DNA of 64,000 bases from Rhabdornis inornatus (GCA_013397075.1 VWZS01002702.1:124324-188323); one strand, 5' to 3'; numbered from the stretch's first letter, positions 35,460 through 47,930 are shown. The notes: generated from the letters alone by a model not told the origin. Numbers and translations: made by a program.

Positions 35460-35980
35460 CGCAGGGAAAATCTTTGGTTCTGCAGTTTCATATTTAGATT
35501 ACCGTAGCTGGAAGTTAATTAGCCCTGCTAGCCTTTTTCTTTTGGGCTAATTAGTAAGAAAACTGGATATAAAAAGTCAAAGTCATTTTAAGAGAAAGAA
35601 CTTCAACATTTTGTGCAGAGCAGTCCCTTTGGAGGATGTTATCTCCATAATGACCATAGGATGCTCTCCATTCTGTCAGAATGTAGTTGTACAGTCTCTG
35701 GACTCATTTAAACGACGTCTTAGCCATTAATGATTTCAGGCCTAGCTGCTTGCAATTGCCAGATGAAACCACATGACATGTTGTTTAATTATGCAATGAT
35801 CAGCAGCCTTTACATTTTAATTAGGGAGCCACTGTAATGAAGCCGTCCCACTTTACATATGGCTTCTTGGGCTGAAAGGTTGTCTTTACTAATTGGTTGT
35901 TTGGAAATGTAATTTTGACACAGCAATACAGGTACACTTGTCTTCACTTCTAATGTGTTTCCTGATCTCTTTTTCTGATT
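35460..35980. promoter_or_regulatory. Candidate conserved non-coding element (homeodomain-rich)
   Basis: Dense in homeodomain cores: TTAATTAG (35515), GGGCTAATTAG (35544), CCATTAATGA, GTTTAATTATGCAATGA and TTTTAATTAGGG. It also has an E-box-like CAGATG and balanced, non-repetitive composition. The first two sites form a 10-bp inverted repeat (35516-35525 and 35544-35553, 18-base spacer). This style is typical of developmental enhancers in gene deserts; conservation is not shown here. Confidence 0.35.
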
Positions 35981-38900
35981 TGGCTAATTAGTGCTAATAA
36001 TTTAAAAGCTGCATAGCATTCCAAAACTCCTGCTGTTTACTGTATGTATGGTAGTTTCGTTAACAGATTTTAGTACTGTTATACATGGTGACATACTGCT
36101 AGTTCCTACTCACAATTTTCTTTGGTTTTGTAAGATCACAGGGGCTTTATCATCATGCTATTCTTTCAGTTAGCTGTGTGTGAAACAGATTCCTGATGCA
36201 AGGAGTTTAAAGAACTATAATTTAATAACCATTTCCAGTACTCTTTAGAGACTACTTGCATTGGAAAATGCATGATCTTTTGAGTTTAAGTTTTTCAATG
36301 ATTAATTCATGAATATATCTGCAAGAATGCCAAGGTCTCCAAAATTATGAAAGCTTATCCTTTCACTGCTGTTTGTTTTAATTTCAAATCAAAGCTGTCT
36401 TGTTTGTTTGTTTACTTTTAAAAATAATGGTCTGTTCTTTCCACTGGGTTTTTGATATAATTTTGACAAGTAAAAAAATTAATTTACATTAAAGAATCAA
36501 ATAGGTAACGCTTCCACCTCCCCCTGCATCTTGTTGTGTGATATGATAAACAGAAACATTCCCAAAGTGCTCCACCAATCCAGCCCACATGCTATGTCTC
36601 TTTTCTATTTGGTGCTTCATTTTATTTATAACAATAAAGTAGACAGAGTTCATCTTAGTTCCTCTCAGGGATGGCTGTTTATGAGGATCCTAGCTCAAAG
36701 ATATTTGTCTCTGCATCCTTTCTCCCTTAAAGCTATTTTTGCGTACATCCAGTTGGACAAAGCACAAGTTGCTTCAGTTAGTCAAGAGACTCAGCAGGAG
36801 TGTTTCAGGCAGCCGTTACTGCTGCTCACTTGTTAGAGCTCTCTTCTGGTCAGACTAACATTGATTAAATCCAGGGTTACTTTCACATGGCACTTCCAAA
36901 CCTCTTACCATCCTTCCCAGAGCACTCCTTTAGGTTTTCTGTTCAGCAGCTTCTGACAGCCACACAGGCTTTTGATCCATATGAGTTCTCTAAAAATACT
37001 GTTTCATTTCGAAGATTTCCTGTGCATTTCAGAAAATCAATCCCATAGTTCTCATTTGTTACTAATGTAAAGGTGTTAGAGTGGGGACATATTGTGCTTT
37101 GTACTTTTATTTTTATTTTGCCTAGCAAAACAAAGAATGATGAAAAAATTTTGCAACATTGATAAAAATTAGTAACAATGTCTCAACTGTTAGAAAACTA
37201 ATGAGAACTTGCACCATCTGCTATCTGGCAGTCAAATAATTTTGTCTCCTGTGTCACAGATATTTACGTGCATCACTATTGTGTCTTCAGCCAAGCCATC
37301 CAGATTCTTTACTTGAAGTGAATGTTTGTAGGAGGCAGAAGGTTATCTTGATAATACTTTCTCTGCTTAATACTTTTGTTGTATAACTTTTTTTTTGTAT
37401 GGTAACTTGGCTTGGCATATACCACTACGGTACTAGAACACTATAGGTGTTGTTAAAACTAGACAATATAAATAAATTCTTCTGAAAAAATATAAATTAT
37501 TTACTAATTATCAGATGAGGTATATTAGAATGATGCTTGAGCAAGTTTATTTTTTCCATGATCACTATCAATTTTTTTACAGTTACCTACAAAAACTTGC
37601 TCCAGCATAAAGAATTGTAGATCATTCTTACATATTCAAAACTATTCCTCATTTTCTTTGGAGTAAATACCAGATTCTGATCATTACACTGGAGTTAGCA
37701 TGAAAAATTTCACTGAAATTAGCATTATCTGGGATTTCTGGAAATGACTGGTCATCGAGACAGTTGAGCTGTACGTGTCAAGTAAACACATCTATCAGAA
37801 TGTATTTGGCCAATAGGATTCCATTGTCTCCTGCCAAAGCTTTGGCTTTCAGCCAAATTAGTTTTGTTGTGTTTATACAAAATGGACACAGGGTACAAAA
37901 GATAACAAGGTGCAAAAAGCTGAAGTGATTTTTATCAAAATATGAAACATATGGAGTGGTAAGGAGAATTTTGTGGTGCATCTATTGCATATTTCTGAAA
38001 TTCTTTATTTGTATCATTTCTAAACCTAAAATTTATGCTCAAGCAATTGGATTTGACTATGTATGGTTTTCTGGTTACTTCTTTATACCCAGCACTCAGG
38101 AGGTGATCCTTCATGATGCTGAGGGGTTTTGCCTTTATTTCTCATAGCAAGAGAGTCAATGTTCCATCTTTACCCTGGTAGCAGTGTCTAATTTTATTGA
38201 GTACTTCTGTAGGCTAAGTTAGAACAACTTCAGAATAGCCAGCAGGACCATCTATGTGCTTAGGACTTTACCAACTCAAGACTTGTACATACTCAAGAAA
38301 ACTCTAATGGGACAATAAAGCACTTGTTTCTGATCCAAATGGTGTCTTTAAAAGGAAATTGCTTTTGCAATTGTAAAGTTGCTCACAACTTTTCATTTGG
38401 AATGCACTACATACAGACATCTCTTGTTACCTGCCTCCTGCCAGGAGACTCCTGTGACACACTGGCACATTTACACATTGATCTGAGGGAAAAGAAAAAC
38501 TTAATGTCATTTTTGATAATCCAATACAATTCAGCTCATGCTAACATGAAATGAAATCTATTGTGCTTGTTTTATGGGTTGAAAATTTTTCTAATGAGAA
38601 AAAAAATCTCAGTGTAAAATTTGTTTCTATTGATCATCAATGTTCATTTTTTCTTGCATTTTTCACATTCTTTAAACATTTATTTGGAATTTAGAGAGAA
38701 GCTTTTAGTGAGCTGGTCTTTTAAGAATTGACAGGGTATAGAAAAGAGGATAGCAATGTGAATAGTTATGGCCACTTAATTTTCTCAAACATATCAATAT
38801 GTTTGATATAAGCCTACACTTACTTATGCTGGTAAATTTAGGACTCTTTTTTTCAGCTTTCTAACTTTGCAGCTTGATGTTTCAAAAACATTTAAAATGA

Positions 38901-41900
38901 GAGGCCCAAAGATGAAGATCATTAAATTTGTATGGAAAATTGAATATCAAACAGAAGTAATAGCTGGATTTTTCAGTAGTGTGAAGGTCTTGGAAGACTG
39001 ATCATGCAAAGAACAATCTTTGCAAAAGAGCCCTAAGTGATAAGCAGTTTCTGGAATGATAAGAACCATCCCTTTGCATTATGGAGAGATGAGCATTTGA
39101 TCAGCATAATTTCAACCTCATGCTGGCCCTATAGATTTTGATAACAGAGTGTAGTTCTTTCTTGGGCTTTCTGGTCTTTGAATACATAAATTAGGTAGAG
39201 TTTTCCAGAATGTATTTGACATTTTTTTATCTTTATAGTCACTGTTCATGAACTGTTTACTAATATAGAAGTACTATTTATTTTATTAAGTTAACAGGCC
39301 AAAACAGGGCCTTTTAACAGCTTAAATGGCCAGAACTCTCGTTTCATGTAGCATCTTTGTGAGAGAAATTAAGAGCTTTAGTATTTATGTGATATATGCA
39401 GATATATTTAAAGTTTAGGATGAGTTCAGTGGAACTGCCCAGGAGATTGTAATATGTAATATGATAAGTAAAGCATTTGGCTTTACTTATCATATTACAT
39501 AAACCCAGGACTTGAATTTATATCTCTTCTGAGGAAAGGATGATGTAGACGCACTTCTAACTTCTACAACATAGAGGATTCTTGTGTTGTCAGTAAAATT
39601 ATATGCAGTGGTTAAGAGTGGAAAAGAACAGATCAGCATTCAGGCAGTTTCTTTCCATTCTGCATTGTGGCAGATTACTTACTGCACTGTCTGATAAGTA
39701 CGTGTCACGTAGCCTGTATACTGATACCAGATTTTTATTGTAAATACTTGGATAAAGAGAGGAAAAACTCTACAATTAAAAGCAGGTAAGTACACACCAG
39801 GTATTCAGATGAAGTAGAAAGTACTCAAATCATTAGCTGGTGATTTGCTGATAATTATGTCTGCATTTCAGGTTTGTAACTCTATTTGCTAGAATAGATT
39901 TAAGTTAGATACTTTTGAATTCAAAGTAACTATCTTAATTAAAAATATGTTGCCAAAATTTTAATGGTTGTATCAGGATTTTTATGATCCTGAATTTTAA
40001 TAGTGCTATATCAGCATAGCTGGTAAAATACCTGAGAAGCATGAACAGGATTATTGTTCCCTATGGTTGGCTCAAAATATTAAGTATTCAGCCTATATCT
40101 TATTTGTGCATTGCACAGCACTATCTGGCATCAGAACAAAATGTGATTTATTTGTAACCCAAGTGAGGGACGGGGCTACCTCCTACAAATGCTTAGCAAA
40201 GGACTAAACTGATGTCTGCCAGCACCAGTGGGAACAATTCTGTAGATTTGAGTTTGGAACCAGGGCCCAGGTATGGCCAGGTGGTCATAGGGGATCCAGG
40301 TCTGTACCTACGACCAGGTTAACTCAGGAATGCCACCCACACAGCAGGACAGGAGCCAGAAATGTTTGCCTCATGCAGAAGTGCAGGTTCCATACCCCAC
40401 ATCCTGCTGATGGGATGTGCCCAACATGTCTGGCAGAACACTTGCTGCTCTTGCTGCTCAGTAAGGCTGGGATAATGAGAGGTTCCTGTGGTTTCAAGCA
40501 ACTGGGTAGAGATAGCAATAAAACCTGACATTGACTCGGGACTGCAAGTGGTTCTTGGTCATGCTATGCCTCTTTCTCCAATCTGTTTCTCTCCTTTTTA
40601 CCAGATAAAGCAGAATATTTGATAGCATACAAGTTTTTTCCCAGAGTATTAAATATATGTGACACAGCAGATAAGGCATTAGTATGATAAAACAACTAGA
40701 GTGGTATGTCTTGCTAACTACTGCAACTACTGAATTTTAGTTTTAAACACAAAAAATATGTTTTAAGCGAATTTAAAGTAATTTCTCTTTAACTGGTTAA
40801 AGTGATTGGTATATTTTAAAAGATGATTTGTGGCATTATCACCTACTATACATCCTTAAATATATGTATGATATGACTTCTCTCTTATTTAGGGAACCTG
40901 AATAGTAAATATTAAGATTAAATCTAAATGTTAAAAAGAAGTGATAACAATCATGACAGTATGAGCCCAAGGTATCCCGCAGCAGTTCAGTGAGTCATGG
41001 CTTATCATTACTTGATTGGATTGAACCTGTAATGGAATTCCCCATCCAATTTCTACAAGATTTCTAAATATCTCACACTAAATTCCATCTTTCTTTTAAA
41101 AATGGTTTTCAAATTTTTTTTACTGTAGTACACAACCAAAAAGTCTCTTGGTTGCTATATTGTGTTAGTATGAGCTGGTGCACTGAAGTCCTGAAGAGTG
41201 ATTTTCATACATCCTGGACTACCTACATTCTTATTTATCTACCAAGACAACATTCGTCCCCATAATGCGAATATGAGTTTTTGCTGCATCACTGTTTCAC
41301 AGAGAGGAGAAATGCAAGCACATTAAGTGTGTCTCTGCAGAGAGAAGAGTCACAGAGCAGAGTCCTGGATTGACACCCCTAAGCCTGTGCCAGAGCCCAG
41401 GGCAGTAGAAAGCTAAAGGCAGGGTTTACTGGCTTCAGTGGCTACTGCTTCAGTCTTTCCTCTTAGATCCTTGTGCATTTCTATGCCGGTGCAAGGCAGC
41501 AGCAGCACAGCGACCCCACCTCATTAAATCCTTGCTACACGTTCACAGTGACATCTAAGTCACACGTATTCCTTTGTAACAGAAAACAAGGCACAAAGTT
41601 TGCATCCACATCACGTAAATTGGTGCCTGGATCGGTTGTTTCTCTCCTTAGAAATACCTGAAAGTTACAGCATATTCACCATGGTGTCCAAATATTCTTC
41701 AGAACCAACAGTGAGTCCTGCAGATCTATCTGCTGAATGCTTGTGGGAGGTCAGCTTTCAATTCCATCTTACGTGCTCATCCCCAAAAATATTTGGAAAT
41801 CTTAGGGATTAAGTCTCTGACAGGTAGTTAAATTCTGCCTTTTGTTGTTTTACAGAAATAAGTCTGACAACAAATAGCTATGGAAATATGTATTTATTGT

Positions 41901-43699
41901 GTAAAGAGAAGCGATAGGAATTAGCATCAGAACTACCTTGAAAGTTATAGAGACACCTTGAATACTTTCAGTTTGTAGGAAGAAAGATGCTTCTCATTAC
42001 AGAAGTGACCTTGTTATAGCTCAAAATGAACATGGTGGGGCCATTTACACCAAGAAGGCTTTTGGCCATCAGGATAAAAACAAAATAATAAAAAACCCCC
42101 TCCTAACAGATCAGGATACTCTGTTGGAGAGTCCTTGTACTGCAAGATCTGTGTGTGGCGTCCTGAAAATTAAAATTCCAGACTGTTACTTATAAGAAGA
42201 ATCTGCTGCTGGTAAAAAGAGCTTTTCTTTTTTTCCTTCATATGAATTACTGAATGTTAACTACAATTCTCATTATCTGGCTTCCTTTTTTAAAGTCTTG
42301 TGCATACCAGCTTGTATTAAATTGTGGTGAAAAAGCAGTGGCTAACAAACACGGTCACTAAAGATTGTTTTTATTCTTTGAAGCAGTTAGTTACATTGTT
42401 AATTACATCTCAGCTATTTAGGACAGTTGACTTCATGTTAATCCAATTAAATATTTTAAGCTGTGACTTTATTGAAAAAACATTTTTCTTCCAGCACAGC
42501 TGCCCATGAATTTGGCAAAATAATTTTACTGCATGATGAACTTTGCTGGTACAGAGAGTAGCTGGACCCGCTAGTTTCAGAAAATTCAGTATTTGTTTTA
42601 AGAAATTTGGTTTTTTTGTTAATATTTTACTTTATCTGCTTTATACTTTCCTAATTTTATGTGTGATTTATAACAGCTAATATGTCATTGCTGCTACATT
42701 GTAACAAGACAATATAGTAGCTGATTAAAAATAAAATAACTGAAAAAATTTTAACACTTCTAAAACACATGAAAATAACATTTATATTACTTATTATTCA
42801 GCTACTATATTGCTGAGATTTATTGCAAAAAAGGTATTTTATAGAGATATAACAAATTGTGAAACTGACCCTTTAAAAATGTACTTTCACAAGAAGCAAA
42901 AAAAAAACAGGCAGGGGAAAAGTCAAAATTAAAAGTTAGTAAGAAAGCAAGATTCTGAGTTTTAACTGGCTCCTAGATGTTTTTGAAAAGTGGAGGTAAT
43001 TGCTATTCATGCCCTTGTGGATGTGATCTCAGCTGTCCCTACAGCAGATCTTACACCCTGGCTCACGGAGACCATGCCCAGCGAGGGCAGGGAGCAGCCT
43101 GCAGGGAGCTCAGAGGATGGCAATGACTCTTCCAGCAGGACAGAGCAGTTTTCTCTTCATGCCCTTTGAGAACTACTAATGCTGATCAAAATACAGTGAA
43201 CTAAAGACTCATTGTAGCACAGGAAAGGGACAAAAGCCAAACTTTGCTTTTTTTCACGAGCTTTATGTTACAAGTTGTTGTTAGAGTAAGGAAAAAATTA
43301 AACTTGAAATTTAGTCTTACTTCTTGGAAGTGAATTTTTAATAGGAACTTCTCCATAGAACAAGTTTAGTATGAGTTCCTAGGTTTATTTCTTTCTGCAA
43401 ACATGGACTTTTCTTGCCTGGCAAAAGATATTTTTTCACCTGTCACTGCAGGTTATTTAAATAAATTATTTAATTTACATGTGCAAAAATACTGAATTAA
43501 AAGTCCCTTATAGTGACAAGTACAGGTGAGTTTCAGAGACCTTTAAAAGTAACATAATTTTTGAACATCGGTAAAATTTTTATAACTCAAGTCCATCTTA
43601 AAGAGAAGATAGGTTCTGCAGATTGGTTCAGGTAGAGAACTCAGGGAATTGATATCTTTTTACATTTTGCATACCATTTGAAAAGAAGAGCAGCAGACC
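35981..43699. other. Intergenic, no gene recognised
   Basis: AT-rich DNA. Notable are a perfect hairpin at 39453-39501 and a GC-richer block at about 40140-40560 ending near AATAAAACCTGACA, which could be an unrecognised old repeat. A further GC-richer patch lies at 43010-43160. Open frames of at most 101 codons are not convincing genes. Confidence 0.65.
39453..39501. repeat. Perfect inverted repeat, 22-bp arms, 5-base loop
   Basis: Arms 39453-39474 and 39480-39501 are exact reverse complements (left arm contains TAATATGATAAGTAAAGC), with loop ATTTG. It is AT-rich and would extrude as a short hairpin. At 49 bases it is too short for a standard pre-miRNA. Confidence 0.9.
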
Positions 43700-43762
43700 A
43701 ACCTTTGGTTCAACCTGATCTTAGAGATCTTTTCTATCCTTAACAATTCTGTCATTCTATGG
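43700..43762 (+). mobile_element. CR1 LINE 3'-tail fragment
   Basis: CAACCTGATCTTAGAGATCT, TTTCTATCC and AATTCTGTCATTCTATGG match the CR1 3' end (GATGATCTTAGAGGTCTTTTCCAACC..ATTCTATGATTCTATG). Only the tail is preserved. Confidence 0.65.
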
Positions 43763-44010
43763 CTTTCTAAAGTAAAACATGGTAATTAGAACTATCAATG
43801 GAAAAATGCCACAGCTCATCCCCCTCTGTAAAAGAAAGCTATTAAAATCAAAGTTTGAAATGCACTGGACAGTCTTTTAAGAGCAATATTTTGAATTCTG
43901 GTTCAGTGGACCGTTTGATCCCATGCTTTATTTTAAGTAAATTCTTAAACTTAAGTAAATTCCTCAAAAGTGTTGCTGAATGAGAATGACCCAACAAGTA
44001 TACTATTATT

Positions 44011-44032
44011 GTTTGTTTGTTTGTTTGTTTTT
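44011..44032. repeat. (GTTT)5 microsatellite
   Basis: Five GTTT units followed by TT. Confidence 0.85.
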
Positions 44033-44299
44033 CCTAATCAGAACCTCATTGTTCTTTAAATTGGTGTTGCTTTCTGAATGTAATACTTTTCCATTTTCAT
44101 GGAAAATAAGCATGGGAAGCATCAGCAAAAACTGTATTGTTTTAGCATTTCTCAAAGAATTATGGAGCTATTTGCTGAATAATATTTTAAAGAAAATGGT
44201 CATTTTTCTAACACATACTTCTTGTGATTCTTCAATTCTTCAGAGGACTGCTTTTGCTGGGTTAGTTGACTTTAAGGTTTAACACATCTCTAGCAATAA

Positions 44300-44740
44300 A
44301 CAAGCATGTTGGACATGTTGTTTGATGAACTGCAAAGATTTAAGCACTCAGCTTTAATTACTGATGGTTTTAGCAACAGCACAATAACGATGGGCTCCTG
44401 CTTCACTAAATCAAAGAAATGTGACTGAGGGACTTCTGATCCAATTGCTCTCATTTAGTTCAGCTCTCGCAAACATGGCTGTAAAATATCATTGTGGCTT
44501 GAGTTGACATGAAACGCCATTGACATCAATCAAATAAAAAAATGTGAGAGTCAATACATAACACAAACCTGCTAGTTCCAGCCGTTTAATCATCTGCACG
44601 TATTTGTGTTTCGTTTCCCTCCTGCCACTTTTTCTCTCCAACTTCTACTTTATTTTTTTTAAGCACTTGTCATCTGCAACCTAGTAAAGTTTAGCAGCTG
44701 TTGAGATGAAAGGATCAATACTTCCCAATCAGGATAATCC
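44300..44740. promoter_or_regulatory. Candidate conserved non-coding element (PBX/MEIS-like)
   Basis: Contains TGACATCAATCAAAT at 44521-44535, a MEIS TGACA next to a PBX/HOX ATCAATCA. Also CTTTAATTACTGATGG, CCAATTGCTCTCATTTAG, GTTTAATCATCTGCACG and CAGCTGTTGA. No simple repeats except a short T run. It resembles a vertebrate developmental enhancer; conservation is inferred only. Confidence 0.35.
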
Positions 44741-44799
44741 AAAAGACACTATTACTACATAGCATTCAAGTGCTAATGTTACTGAGTAAAGCTCTGTAT

Positions 44800-45130
44800 C
44801 TTTTAGTTGTTCAGTGATAATAACAATCTTTTGTCTGCCTGCTGATACAATTATGCACACTATATTGAATAGTTATGATTGTGTGGCTTGTCAGCATTCC
44901 AAGGTTTTGCCAGAGACCCGGCTCTATGAACTCGTTCAGAGCAGCAGGGCAGGTTTAATGTGCAAGTTGGATGAAGCATGGAGCCAGCTGGTGTCAGCTG
45001 CCTCTTAACAATTGTGATATGTATCAATCACTCAGCATGGATATTTTTTATTGGTATAATTTTTGATCTTTGAGGTTTTATACCAATAAAACATAATTAC
45101 TGGGATTTAAAGGAGCAGCATTATTTAGAG
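44800..45130. promoter_or_regulatory. Candidate conserved non-coding element with hairpin
   Basis: Holds GATATGTATCAATCACTCAG, TTATTGGT CCAAT-type words in both orientations, ATAATTACTGGGATT, and a 14-bp-arm inverted repeat at 45046-45091. Conservation is not demonstrated. Confidence 0.3.
45046..45091. repeat. Perfect inverted repeat, 14-bp arms, 18-base loop
   Basis: Left arm TTTTATTGGTATAA (45046-45059), right arm TTATACCAATAAAA (45078-45091). Each arm has an inverted CCAAT core. Confidence 0.9.
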
Positions 45131-46079
45131 GGAGGAGATGAAATATTCCTTGAATGGATAATCTTCAGCACTACCACCTCTTGATGGGATGATAATTCAA
45201 AGGAAACTGATGGAACCAAAAAGAGCTTCTTGTCATTGGATTCTGCAGAGAGAAAATCGAATGCATAGTTTCTACAAGGACAGGAGGGTTCTGAGGGATA
45301 TACTTATTTTTTTTAAAAAAAACCATGTAACTTCAGGTTAGAAAACTGGTTTAAAATACCAAACAGATTATCTTGGAATTATCAGCTCACCAGATCTCTA
45401 AGAATATTGGTTAATATAATGCCAGTAATTTATTTTTACATACTATAAATCTGATATCATTATTGTATGTCTGATATGGATAGCTTAACAAAACCTTTTA
45501 TGCTTACTGTGAGATTGCAAAAAAGGTGAAGCAACATCCTAATGAAGCTGAACTGATTATGGTTCCACCATTACTTGTATTGGCTATGTTGTAATCTATC
45601 AAAACAAATATCAGCCATGTCAAAACCAAAAAATCCTTCCTGAAATCTTGTCTGAGCTGCCTTCATCAAAAATCAGCCACGAACTACACCATGTACTATA
45701 AAAGGTAAGATATCCAGGCAAGATGTTCAGTTTTTGCATTGCTGTGTTGAAGGCAAAGAAGAGGAGGAGACAAAAGTGTTGTAGCCAATTAGCTAAAATG
45801 GTACCATTGGTGCATTCTAAGCTTGATGGGCTCATTAAGCATTAAAACTCCTTGACATTTCCCTGTTGTACTGATAAATAGGAATGAACAGTTTGCATTT
45901 TATACTTTACTAAATTGTATGTCTTTTTGGCTTCTTCATCTGTCATGTTTTACATGTTTAATTTTGCATCTATTTCATTAAAAATAAAGCACTAAAGATT
46001 CTTTGCTCTTCTAATTATCTTCCTTTGAAAAACTCCTAGTTTTGTATCAATGATATTGTTTGGTTCTAAAGTGTAATAG

Positions 46080-46420
46080 TTTATGCTCATTGTTAAATTG
46101 CCAAAAGGATAGATACTAATATGTCACAGCTGCTTGGTGAAAATGCCATCATTAGTGATCCATGAGTTGCAGAGGAAAAGGGAAAAGGAAGAAGGCCAAC
46201 AGTCTCCTAAACACCCCAAATGATTTTTAGAAGTCTGTTTTTATTAAAAGAGTTTTGAATGGAACCCTCCTTGATGTCATTAAATACATTAAAACATCAT
46301 CTTTAAATGGAATTACAACTGCATTGTTTTAATAAATAGGAAAGAACAAAAGGCATGTGGTGAATGTGATAGTGTTGGCCTTTTTATACTAATGAAATTA
46401 ACCTCAGGACTACCTTTCTG
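46080..46420. promoter_or_regulatory. Candidate conserved non-coding element
   Basis: Words such as TGCCATCATTAGTGATCC, CTTGATGTCATTAAATAC and CTAATGAAATTAACCTCAG, in non-repetitive sequence. Suggestive only. Confidence 0.25.
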
Positions 46421-46660
46421 TACTATTCCCAGTTCAGAAAAAAATCCACCTGGATTGGATATTAGTGGCATGAACTGATGAAAAATACCCTCAAGTTTTT
46501 AATTTTATTTTTCATTTGCATTCATAACTAATTAGTTCAAAAATCCCCTTTTGAATTTTCAATATTGTTCTCTCTCTCTCAAGAGAGGAAAGCTCCTGAT
46601 AAGCCGTTTTTTTTCTCTAGTTTTTTACAGGTCAACAGCTGGCCAATAATTGCTAACTAC

Positions 46661-47247
46661 TGTGTTAGGTGTAAAGGACAAGGTTGTGATGGCAGAGGTG
46701 CCTGCAGGGGTGGCCTCTGTGGGAGGAGTTCAGGAGCTGCCCTGTGCCACAGCTTGCAATAGACACACCAGTTGCCAAAGCCAAGCCATTTGGAGGGGTT
46801 TGTGGCACCTCTGTGGAAACATATTTAAGATAGGACAGAAGAACAGAGGGAAGAGGGAACAGAAGGAACAAAGTGAGATAGAGGAGCAGTTACTCGATGG
46901 TAGGGCATGCACACCCCAAGGGACTGTGGCTCCTGGGTGAGCCCATGGTGAAGCAGGTATGGCCCCAAAGACGCTGTGGGCTGTGGATAAGCCCAGAGCA
47001 GAGCAGGTTCATCTCTGAGAGGACCTGCAACAAGTAGAGCATAGGAAACAAGTGAGGAGCACCAAACAGCAAGGAGAAAGCTCTGTACACTGACCTCGAC
47101 TGCCTGACCACTCATTGCCTCCCTGAAGGGTCTCAGTGTACCCTGTGGAGACAACAAGGCAGCTGGGAGAGGAGTCTGGAGTGAGCTAATGAAGTTGAGC
47201 CTGGTATTTTCCCTAAGTAAACTTTTGTCTTCTTTGTTTGGCAACAC
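46661..47247 (+). mobile_element. Degraded ERVL-type endogenous retroviral LTR (probably solo)
   Basis: Starts near TGTGTTAGGTG and runs through GATGGCAGAGGTGCCTGCAG, GGGTGGCCTCTGTGGGAGGA and TCTGTGGAAACATATTTAAG (TATA-like), then a G/A-rich middle with repeated GAGCAG words. It ends near AGTAAACTTTTGTCTTC and TTTGGCAACA. This order matches an LTR family familiar from avian genomes. No internal gag/pol/env-like sequence adjoins it, so it looks like a solo LTR. I could not find a clear target-site duplication. Open frames of 65-143 codons inside are not genes. It stands out as GC-richer than its surroundings. Confidence 0.7.
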
Positions 47248-47429
47248 CCAAATCAATAATCAAATATTTATGTTACTGGCAGTAAATTAATTTGTTCTGA
47301 CTGTTAGAGAGGTTTACCTTTTGGACCTTTTTTGACATGTTACGATATTCATCCAGTAGCTAGATAAATGTGTGGTGCTGCAATAACCTTTTTTTTTTTT
47401 CTGATCTAGCACAAAAAGTAACTTTAAAA

Positions 47430-47930
47430 TCTCAGTTAATTATAATAAGGCCGATTTTTACGGTTCTGGAAGTCTAATGGGACTCAAAGTTATGATTAGC
47501 TTGATTAGCTTTCTTGCTGAATAGACCATAGTAGCCAGTGAAGTGCTGCAGAAGCTGCAGAGGTTCTGTTCCCACGCTTTATTCACTGCTGAGGGCTTTA
47601 GGCTGACTTTATATTCCCTGTATTCTACCACATACGATGTAACCAGCTCACACAATTGTTCTCATTCAGGTATATGGAGCTGCCAGAGATTGTTCAGTTC
47701 CAGCACTTATGTGAGACACTGAATAAAGCTTCCATGAGCAATTTCAGGGTTACTTCTCGTGCACAAACCCTGAATACTCCTGCAGCAACATGAGCTCCTG
47801 TTAAATGACAACAAGGCCCACAGCCATGCTCTGTGTCATTATGAAATGACAGGGTTGTGGGCTGACATGAACTATTCTTTATGAAAATGGGGGCAGGTGG
47901 CTGAATAAAAGCCTTGCAGAACATTTTTAT
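47430..47930. promoter_or_regulatory. Candidate conserved non-coding element
   Basis: Non-repetitive stretch directly after the LTR with TCAGTTAATTATAATAAGG, GTTATGATTAGCTTGATTAG, and a compound hairpin at 47816-47862. Suggestive of a regulatory element; untested. Confidence 0.25.
47816..47862. repeat. Compound hairpin
   Basis: Outer stem 47816-47825 with 47853-47862 (GCCCACAGCC with GGTTGTGGGC, one G-T pair). Inner stem TGTCATT (47834-47840) with AATGACA (47845-47851), loop ATGA. An asymmetric internal loop separates them. Confidence 0.75.

Noticed and set aside
36531..36836. 101-codon plus-strand frame
   Set aside because: Isolated in AT-rich intergenic DNA without recognisable protein features or exon signals.
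39453..39501. Pre-miRNA call for the perfect hairpin
   Set aside because: Only 49 bases, fully paired and AT-rich; a typical precursor is longer with mismatches. Kept as an inverted repeat only.
46565..47256. Overlapping frames of 60-143 codons on both strands
   Set aside because: They lie in a non-coding LTR and arise from its GC-rich composition.
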